Assembly: GCA_042095835.1 (NCBI GenBank)
Contig: JBELML010000060.1
Location: 1 to 35,339, forward strand
Length of the DNA stretch: 35,339 nucleotides
Reading direction: 5' to 3'
Source of the DNA: DATFKA01 sp042095835
Lineage (GTDB): Bacteria; Bacteroidota; Bacteroidia; Chitinophagales; Saprospiraceae
Position 1 is the stretch's first letter. Each line of letters starts with the position of its first letter. The notes under the pieces are model-generated. The model was not told where the DNA came from, did no database searches, and was given only the letters and a program-made list of their open reading frames with translations. The translations under genes and the position numbers were made by a program. Below, one piece after another: positions 1-5,212 of this stretch.

Positions 1-3
1 ACT

Positions 4-147
4 ATGCAAACACTAAACAAACAAGAATTACAGGACACCCATGGAGGTGGGGTACCTGAGGTATTAATCAGAGCCCTCTACAATATCGCTAAAGACTATG
101 TACAAAGGGAGCTTTACAAGTTTGTACGGCCTTTTGTAGAAGATTAA
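4..147 (+). CDS. Small peptide with double-glycine leader (bacteriocin/secreted-peptide-like)
   Basis: A 47-codon frame opens with ATG and ends in TAA. The N-terminus is MQTLNKQELQDTHGGG. Residues 4-15 match the leader consensus LSxxELxxIxGG of peptides cut by C39-peptidase ABC transporters, except for N in place of S and T in place of I. Cleavage after G15 would release a 32-residue core that starts GVPEVLIRALYN and ends RPFVED. The core has no cysteine, mixes basic and acidic residues with aliphatics, and could form an amphipathic helix. The next gene, 113 bp downstream on the same strand, encodes a CPBP membrane protease, a family that includes bacteriocin self-immunity proteins. Only three bases are visible upstream, so the start, the promoter and any transporter gene cannot be checked. 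No specific peptide family is recognised. The function is inferred from the leader and the neighbour only. Confidence 0.6.
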   Translation: MQTLNKQELQDTHGGGVPEVLIRALYNIAKDYVQRELYKFVRPFVED

Positions 148-159
148 TCTGAAAAACAA

Positions 160-179
160 GAGGTAGTCACCGCTACCTC
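160..179 (+). other. Small hairpin after the peptide gene
   Basis: GAGGTAG (160-166) and CTACCTC (173-179) form a 7-bp stem with a 6-nt loop, 12 bp after the stop of the 47-codon peptide gene. Only three T follow a C, so it is a weak terminator. It may be a 3'-end stabilising or attenuating hairpin. Confidence 0.4.
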
Positions 180-206
180 CTTTAACCAACTATTATGTAT
201 TAATTG

Positions 207-233
207 AGGAGCTGCTACTAGTGGCTCCTTTTT
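207..233 (+). terminator. Rho-independent terminator between the peptide gene and the CPBP gene
   Basis: AGGAGC (207-212) pairs with GCTCCT (224-229), and wobble pairs can extend the stem inward. The last T of the stem begins a run of five T (229-233). This is a good intrinsic terminator on the plus strand. It would separate most peptide transcripts from the CPBP gene, which starts at 261, or set their ratio. Confidence 0.6.
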
Positions 234-260
234 CCTCTATTAAACTACAAACAAAAACAA

Positions 261-929
261 ATGGTCTCTTTTATTAAAGACTTTGGACGCTTCTTTTTGA
301 ACCCTGATTTCGAATTGCAAAACCGCTCGCGGAAGCATATTCGATACATCTTTTATGGGTTCTTGGTCTATTTACTTTTCGCTATAGTGTACTATTTTAG
401 TTTATCTGGATTAGGTGTTCCAAAAGCGGCAGAATTGGAGAAGGATACAAGTGAAATGCTACCCATTATGCTCTTCTGGATCGCTGTGATCAGAGCACCG
501 ATCTTGGAAGAGGCTTCCTGGAGATTATTTCTGAAATACTCAAAGGTAAATATGGCGACGAGCTTAGCCCTAATTATTGGATTTGGGTATTTTTTGAACT
601 TTGGATCCTTGGCCATAGGTCTTGGCTTAGCTGGGCTAATCTTTTCTCTGGTTTACGCGAGTCTCTATTATTTCGAAAGATTGGAGACGATGTTAAAAAA
701 TATTGGACAACGCTATTTGGTGTTATGGATCATTCTAACCTCTTTGGCCTTTGGTTTAGTCCATGTGACAAATAGCTCGAATCCATTAGATATAGGTACG
801 ATATTAAGGACAGGTATGCAAGTATTTGGAGGATTGGTCTTTGCTTTCAACCGCTACAAATTTGGCTTTTGGTATGGCGTGGCTACTCATGCAGTGGTTA
901 ACTTCCTTTCTTTTCTTTTCATGGTTTAA
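261..929 (+). CDS. CPBP family intramembrane glutamic endopeptidase
   Basis: This is a 222-residue, strongly hydrophobic protein with about six membrane segments. All three CPBP (Abi/CAAX protease, Rce1-like) motifs are intact: EExxxR as E83-E84...R88, FxxxH as F164...H168, and HxxxN as H210...N214. In the known family the glutamates and histidines form the active site inside the membrane. Members process prenylated proteins in eukaryotes. In bacteria they are often found in bacteriocin loci as immunity proteins, or act in peptide maturation. The location just after a double-glycine-leader peptide suggests immunity to, or processing of, that peptide (inference). The ATG is preceded by an A-rich stretch without a Shine-Dalgarno sequence, as is usual in Bacteroidota. 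A terminator hairpin lies in the 113-bp spacer, so the gene may also have its own promoter. Confidence 0.9.
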   Translation: MVSFIKDFGRFFLNPDFELQNRSRKHIRYIFYGFLVYLLFAIVYYFSLSGLGVPKAAELEKDTSEMLPIMLFWIAVIRAPILEEASWRLFLKYSKVNMATSLALIIGFGYFLNFGSLAIGLGLAGLIFSLVYASLYYFERLETMLKNIGQRYLVLWIILTSLAFGLVHVTNSSNPLDIGTILRTGMQVFGGLVFAFNRYKFGFWYGVATHAVVNFLSFLFMV

Positions 930-931
930 CC

Positions 932-962
932 AAAAAGTGCCGGCACCTCGCGGCACCGGCAC
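932..962 (-). terminator. Intrinsic terminator facing the TonB gene
   Basis: GTGCCGG (937-943) pairs with CCGGCAC (956-962) in a GC-rich stem. Read on the minus strand the stem is followed by five T (936-932). It sits between the convergent CPBP and TonB genes, about 140 bp past the TonB stop. The hairpin could also stop CPBP transcripts, although there is no T-run on that side. Confidence 0.6.
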
Positions 963-1099
963 CTATCGCCAATTTACATTCACACTATGGTGATTCACTA
1001 TCGTAATAAAATCGTTCTGTGACCGATTTTAATTTTATGTGTTGCTCTGTATAAAAGCGTCTTTAGTCATCTTCCTTAAGATGCTTGTCGTGTAGATAC

Positions 1100-2038
1100 T
1101 TAATTGACGTGCAACTTAAAGCGGATCGGCAAAGTAAATTGTACCGCTACTGGTCTTCCGCGTTGTTTACCTGGTATCCAGGTGTAGTTCTCGTTCATGC
1201 TATTGACGAGTCGAAGCGCTTCTTTACCACAATTGGCACCAATATCTCTTAATACCTTCGATTTTTGGACTTTTCCATCTTTGTCGACTACAAACTGTAC
1301 AATCACACTGCCTTGTATATTATTCTCTAAGGCTAATGGAGGATACTTGATGTTTTCTGCTAAATATTTCAGTAGGACGGCATCCGCACAGGCTTTCTTA
1401 GCTTTGGTATCTCCTTCTACTTCTTCACAACCCGGGAAACGAGGCATCTCTTCTACGATTAGGAAGATTTCCTTGATATCATCTTCGAGTGAGGGTGGCG
1501 GCGGCGGAGGCGGTGGTGGCGCCGTTTCTCTTGATGCCATGGGTGCCTCGGGTATATCAATGGCTGTTTCTGCATCTACCGACTGGTCGACAAACTCTAT
1601 TTCATCTTCCTCAAGGACTAACTCCTCTGGAACCTCCTGGATTACTGGTGGCGGAGGTGGTGGTGGTGGAGGCGGTGGTTCAGTACTACGAGGTATATCT
1701 ACCTCTACATCTTCTTCAATCGAGAAGACGATCTCCTGCTCTTCAATTACGGGTTCGATTTGAGTCCAGCTAAAAGCGGCGATGGTTAGGGCCAAGGCAG
1801 CAATTAATCCTAAACGGAAGAAGGTAGGGCTATGTTGGAACACATCTACCTCAGGGTATTTATTACGTGCTCTTAGGGCTCTGGAGCGTTTCTTCTTGGC
1901 ATATTTGGCTTTTAAATCCAACTTGCCATTGTTATTAAAATAAATTCGGAAAGCGACGATGATTCCAGCTAGGAAGAGCATACCTAAAAATATACCTACC
2001 AATAATTGACTGGACGTGAATGAGAAATTGGTCATCAT
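1100..2038 (-). CDS. Energy transducer TonB, proline-rich, two membrane segments
   Basis: TonB passes proton-motive energy from ExbB/ExbD to outer-membrane TonB-dependent receptors. This 312-residue protein ends in a typical TonB C-terminal domain (about 225-310, with YPPLALENNIQGSVIVQFVV and the final IRFKL strand). The linker holds two polyproline tracts, P121-P131 and P174-P182, in an acidic context, and would span the periplasm. The usual Bacteroidota anchor lies at about 75-92. An extra hydrophobic segment is present at about 11-33, followed by a very basic stretch (KAKYAKKKRSRALRARNK) that should stay in the cytoplasm. The N-terminus is therefore predicted outside, with two membrane passes. 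The start is ATG, and a second ATG follows directly. No exbB/exbD genes are adjacent. Confidence 0.9.
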   Translation of the reverse strand: MMTNFSFTSSQLLVGIFLGMLFLAGIIVAFRIYFNNNGKLDLKAKYAKKKRSRALRARNKYPEVDVFQHSPTFFRLGLIAALALTIAAFSWTQIEPVIEEQEIVFSIEEDVEVDIPRSTEPPPPPPPPPPPVIQEVPEELVLEEDEIEFVDQSVDAETAIDIPEAPMASRETAPPPPPPPPPSLEDDIKEIFLIVEEMPRFPGCEEVEGDTKAKKACADAVLLKYLAENIKYPPLALENNIQGSVIVQFVVDKDGKVQKSKVLRDIGANCGKEALRLVNSMNENYTWIPGKQRGRPVAVQFTLPIRFKLHVN

Positions 2039-2360
2039 GGCTCTTATTTTGAAGTATACCTATTTGGCGTAGTAGATTGGTATACCGGAGTGAATCAATA
2101 AGAAGCCATTTTGCTCTCCCTCGCCATGTTTTGAGCGGGTTGGCTCCTGCTTACACTCCCAAGATGCCTCATTTTTCAAGCCAAGATGATGATTGATGTC
2201 ATGTATTCAAGATGACATTTGTAAATTCAGGTAAAAAATTGAATTATATTTTGATAAAATGGGTATTAATAAATTTAATTCTGATTTAAGTTTTTAAATC
2301 CTAAATCCTAACCAAGCTAAACTTATTGACGAAAGCCCCTCATCTTCCCTTCGCTAGCCA
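2039..2360. other. Leader region upstream of TonB, no gene
   Basis: No credible coding frame is seen. An inverted repeat, GTATACC (2054-2060) with GGTATAC (2079-2085), lies 15 bp upstream of the TonB start and might be an operator or leader hairpin. A shorter one, ATGTCAT/ATGACAT, is at 2196-2202 and 2212-2218. The right part is AT-rich. No convincing Bacteroidota promoter (TAnnTTTG) was found. Confidence 0.4.
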
Positions 2361-3062
2361 CCCTCATAACCTTATCAACTCATAACCTCCTAGACCTCCT
2401 AGGTCTCACATCCTACTAAACAACTAGCNNNNNNNNNNNNNNNNNNNNNNNNNNNNNNNNNNNNNNNNNNNNNNNNNNNNNNNNNNNNNNNNNNNNNNNN
2501 NNNNNNNNNNNNNNNNNNNNNNNNNNNNAAAGGCACCAAGCCGCTAATTTGTTTTTTCCATTCTCTCAGTCCCCCAGTCTCCGCTCCCCAAGTCCCAAGT
2601 CTCCCAGTCCCAAAGTCTCCAAGTCCCTGATCACCTCCCTCATAACCTTATCAACTCATAACCTGATAAACCTCCTAGGTCTCACATCCTACTAAACAAC
2701 TAGCCACAAAGGCACCAAGCCGCTAATTTGTTTTTTCCATTCTCTCAGTCCCCCAGTCTCCGCTCCCCAAGTCCCAAGTCTCCCAGTCCCAAAGTCTCCA
2801 AGTCCCTGATCACCTCCCTCATAACCTTATCAACTCATAACCTGATAAACCTCCTAGGTCTCACATCCTACTAAACAACTAGCCACAAAGGCACCAAGCC
2901 GCTAATTGGTTTTTTCCATTCTCCCAGTCCCCAGTCTCCCAGTCCCCAGTCTCCCAGTCCCAAAGTCCCCCCGTCTCCGCTCCCCCAGTCCCAAAGTCTC
3001 CCCGTCCCTCAGTCTCCCAGTCCCTCAGTCTCCCAGTCCCCCAGTCTCCCAGTCCCCGCTCT
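2361..3062. repeat. Intergenic repeat block I: 179-bp tandem unit plus G/C-skewed minisatellite, with assembly gap
   Basis: Two apparently identical 179-bp units lie at 2529-2707 and 2708-2886, and a third begins at 2887 and soon diverges. Each unit starts AAAGGCACCAAGCCGCTAAT, continues with words such as CAGTCCC, AGTCTCC and AAGTCCC, and ends with CTCATAACCTTATCAACTCA and CCTCCTAGGTCTC. The end of another unit lies before the gap (2361-2428). From about 2920 to 3062 only the CCCAGTCTCC/CCAGTCCCC words remain. The minus strand is rich in GGG runs one to a few bases apart, a possible G-quadruplex former. The block ends 15 bp from the hydrolase stop at 3077. Confidence 0.9.
2429..2528. other. 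Assembly gap (100 N) inside the 179-bp tandem repeat
   Basis: Exactly 100 N, a placeholder length. Comparison of the flanks with an intact unit shows that only three bases (CAC) separate them in phase. The true missing length should therefore be 3 + 179 x n bp for some n of zero or more, if the array is regular. Confidence 0.9.
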
Positions 3063-3076
3063 TAACCTCTTAAATC

Positions 3077-3940
3077 CTAAACAAAACCACTCATAAAAGA
3101 AAAAAAGTGCCTTAAAACCATCTCTGGAGCTTCTGTTTGCGGATAATGCCCAACTTCATCAAGGATCACTACATCTGGTGCTTTAGCTTCAGATTGGTAA
3201 TACTCGGCCAAATGCCTGCCAGATACGGGGTCTTGTGCGCCATTAATTAATCGAATAGGTATAGGGGCTTCTAAAATGCCTTTTCGCCAACGATCACCAT
3301 ATTGTTTGCGTTCGGCCATGTAACGAATGAGCCGATGGAAAATATATTTACCTTTCTTATATTCCATCAAAGCATAAAACTGATCAATCTCCCAGTCACT
3401 TGGTGGGGTATCGGCACCAAAAATCCGGTAAAAGGTTCTCCGCAGCATGGCCTTACTGAGAAAAGGAACCAATAGGAATCCTACTGGGCTTATCAATGCT
3501 CGCTGGATTGGCCTGGGATGATGTCGACCAGGAAATAAACCTCCATTCAGAAAGCATACTGATTGGATCATCTCTTGGCCTTGCTCAGCTTGTCGCGCTA
3601 AAAACTCTTGTGCAACAGAGACTCCATAATCATGTACAAGTAAATGATAAGATTGAATGTCGAAGTGTTGAATTAATGCCTCACCAATATCTGCTTGCTC
3701 AAGTAAGGAGTAGTCGTGCCGCTGTGGTTTATCCGAAAAACCAAAGCCTAAAAAATCAAAAGCTAAAACCGTAAATTGACTAGTGAGTTCCTCCCAGATT
3801 TTGTACCAATCCCAGGAAGCCGTAGGAAAACCGTGGAATAAAACAAGATCAGGCCCTTGCCCCTCTCGCACAAAAAATATCTCATACTTATCCTCGTAAT
3901 TAAAAAATTGACCTTTAGCTTTCCATGTATCGATGTTCAT
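3077..3940 (-). CDS. Alpha/beta hydrolase, MEST (PEG1)-like, with Asp nucleophile
   Basis: This 287-residue alpha/beta hydrolase has the oxyanion motif HGFPTASWDW (HG at 36-37), the nucleophile elbow VHDYG with D104, a probable acid at D237 (AQDPVSG) and catalytic H265 (GHYPQTE). An aspartate nucleophile groups it with epoxide hydrolases and haloalkane dehalogenases rather than with serine esterases. The stretch HDYGVSVAQEFL, then CFLNGGLFPGRHHPRP, then YMAERKQYGDRWR resembles, from memory, the vertebrate mesoderm-specific transcript (MEST) family. The substrate is unknown. It has no signal peptide, so it should be cytoplasmic. It stands alone between two repeat-filled spacers, and its 3' end nearly touches the G-rich minisatellite. 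Confidence 0.85.
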   Translation of the reverse strand: MNIDTWKAKGQFFNYEDKYEIFFVREGQGPDLVLFHGFPTASWDWYKIWEELTSQFTVLAFDFLGFGFSDKPQRHDYSLLEQADIGEALIQHFDIQSYHLLVHDYGVSVAQEFLARQAEQGQEMIQSVCFLNGGLFPGRHHPRPIQRALISPVGFLLVPFLSKAMLRRTFYRIFGADTPPSDWEIDQFYALMEYKKGKYIFHRLIRYMAERKQYGDRWRKGILEAPIPIRLINGAQDPVSGRHLAEYYQSEAKAPDVVILDEVGHYPQTEAPEMVLRHFFSFMSGFV

Positions 3941-4136
3941 TGATTTGTGTTTTAGACATTCTTTTTTATGATAAAACCTGCTTAAATGTATACTTTATGA
4001 TACTGACGAAAGGTTCCTATCTCAGCATACAAAGCTACGAGAGAATGATGTAATTTTTAATGATTTAATGTTGTAGTATCACTACATCACTCCACTATGT
4101 CTCTATTCTCCTAGTCTACTTCCCACACCACAACTC
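3941..4136. other. AT-rich spacer upstream of the hydrolase gene
   Basis: No gene is seen. 4043-4085 holds words such as GAATGATGTAA, AATGATTTAATG and GTAGTATCACTACATCA. They belong to the same AT-rich word family seen at 22421-22500 and 25612-25684. Confidence 0.5.
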
Positions 4137-4521
4137 CAAGTCTCCCCAAACTCCCAGTCCCCCAGTCTCCCAGTCTCCCAGTCCCTCAGTCCCCAAGTCC
4201 CCTTCGCTCACCTCCCTCATAACCTTATCAACTCATAACCTGATAAACCTCCTAGGTCTCCCCGTCTCCCCGTCCCTCAGTCCCCGCTCTCCCTCTCCCC
4301 AAGTCCCCCTCAGTCCCCAAGTCCCCCGCTCTCCTCCCTCATAACCTTATCAACTCATAACCTAATAAACCTCCTAGGTCTCCACATCCTACTAAACAAC
4401 TAGCCACAAAGGCACCAAGCCGCTAATGTATTTTTTCCACTCCCAAAATCTCCCCGTCTCCCAGTCCCCGCTCTCCCAGTCTCCGTTCCCCCCGTCCCCA
4501 AGTCCCCCTGTCTCCCCGTAC
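4137..4521. repeat. Intergenic repeat block II, same modules as block I
   Basis: AGTCTCCC/AGTCCCC words alternate with pieces of the 179-bp unit. A short piece lies at 4211-4261 (CTCATAACCTTATCAACTCA through CCTCCTAGGTCTC). A longer piece at about 4334-4441 runs through AACAACTAGCCACAAAGG to CCGCTAAT. The modules are shuffled relative to block I, with extra minisatellite words between them. The minus strand is G-rich. The block ends 7 bp from the pnuC stop codon at 4529. Confidence 0.85.
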
Positions 4522-4528
4522 CCAATAA

Positions 4529-5122
4529 TTAGGTCTCTACGGCAACAAGCCTCTTCCAAGTGCTCCACCCAAAATAAGCAATTATCGTATAGGCAGCCAT
4601 GAGCAAGGCGTATAGAAAAATACCTCTACTAGTATACAATCCAACGGATACTAGATCGATGATGATCCAATACAGCCAATTGGACAAGATTTTCCTGGTG
4701 ACCATATACGTTGCAATGAAACTAAAAACGGTAGTGTGGGCATCTACTAATGGCATCTGAGCATCGGTATACTTCGCTAAGAAAAAGTAAACAAGCCAAG
4801 ATAATGCAAACCCGATGACCAATAACCAAAGGTGGGTTTTCCAAGGCCATTCAATGATGGCTTTTTCTTCGGAGACTCTTTTGGCATAAGCCCAGGCATA
4901 CCAGCCATAGATACCCGCAAAAAAGTAATACAGGTAGAGTATAGATTCTGCATAAAGCTGTAATTCCCAGAAAAGATAGATACTCAGAATGGCATTCAGA
5001 ATACCCCAGAACCAACACCAGATGTTTTCTTTTGCTGCTAATATAACGTAAATGATCCCACAAATAACTGCTGCAACCTCTGCCCAGTGCATTGCCTGAG
5101 CGGCTTCTATAATTTGCTCCAT
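4529..5122 (-). CDS. pnuC: Nicotinamide riboside transporter PnuC
   Basis: This is a 197-residue inner-membrane protein with about seven hydrophobic segments, the usual PnuC size. Recognisable family features are the tryptophan-rich second segment (ENIWCWFWGILNA), the AESILYLYYF stretch, the DAHTTVFSFIATYMVTRKIL segment, and SNWLYWIIIDLVSVGLY near the end. PnuC imports nicotinamide riboside by facilitated diffusion, and an NR kinase traps the product for NAD synthesis. In many Bacteroidota pnuC sits with a TonB receptor or a thiamine gene. Neither is adjacent here, so nicotinamide riboside is the default substrate and a related vitamin cannot be excluded. The start is ATG at 5122. A strong terminator separates it from the OmpA gene upstream, so it needs its own promoter in the 90-bp gap. 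Confidence 0.9.
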   Translation of the reverse strand: MEQIIEAAQAMHWAEVAAVICGIIYVILAAKENIWCWFWGILNAILSIYLFWELQLYAESILYLYYFFAGIYGWYAWAYAKRVSEEKAIIEWPWKTHLWLLVIGFALSWLVYFFLAKYTDAQMPLVDAHTTVFSFIATYMVTRKILSNWLYWIIIDLVSVGLYTSRGIFLYALLMAAYTIIAYFGWSTWKRLVAVET

Positions 5123-5157
5123 AAGTGTTTTTATCTATGACTTGTTTTACCCCAAAT

Positions 5158-5196
5158 AAAAACGAGTCATCCCGATACTCGAAATGACTCGTTTTT
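5158..5196 (-). terminator. Strong terminator after the PorE-like OmpA gene (bidirectional form)
   Basis: AAAAACGAGTCAT (5158-5170) and ATGACTCGTTTTT (5184-5196) make a perfect 13-bp stem with a 13-nt loop, and either strand ends in a T run. It lies 16 bp after the stop of the minus-strand OmpA gene and should terminate that transcript before pnuC. Confidence 0.85.
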
Positions 5197-5212
5197 AAGC
5201 TACGCTATCTGC

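Noticed and set aside
1197..1773. Plus-strand open frames opposite TonB with long glycine or valine/alanine runs
   Set aside because: They are the antisense reading of the two polyproline tracts and have no homology-like features.
2361..3062. CRISPR array
   Set aside because: The units are 179 bp and contiguous, without unique spacers, and no cas genes are present.
5158..5196. The perfect 13-bp inverted repeat as an operator for pnuC
   Set aside because: T runs at both ends and the position right after a stop codon fit a terminator better.
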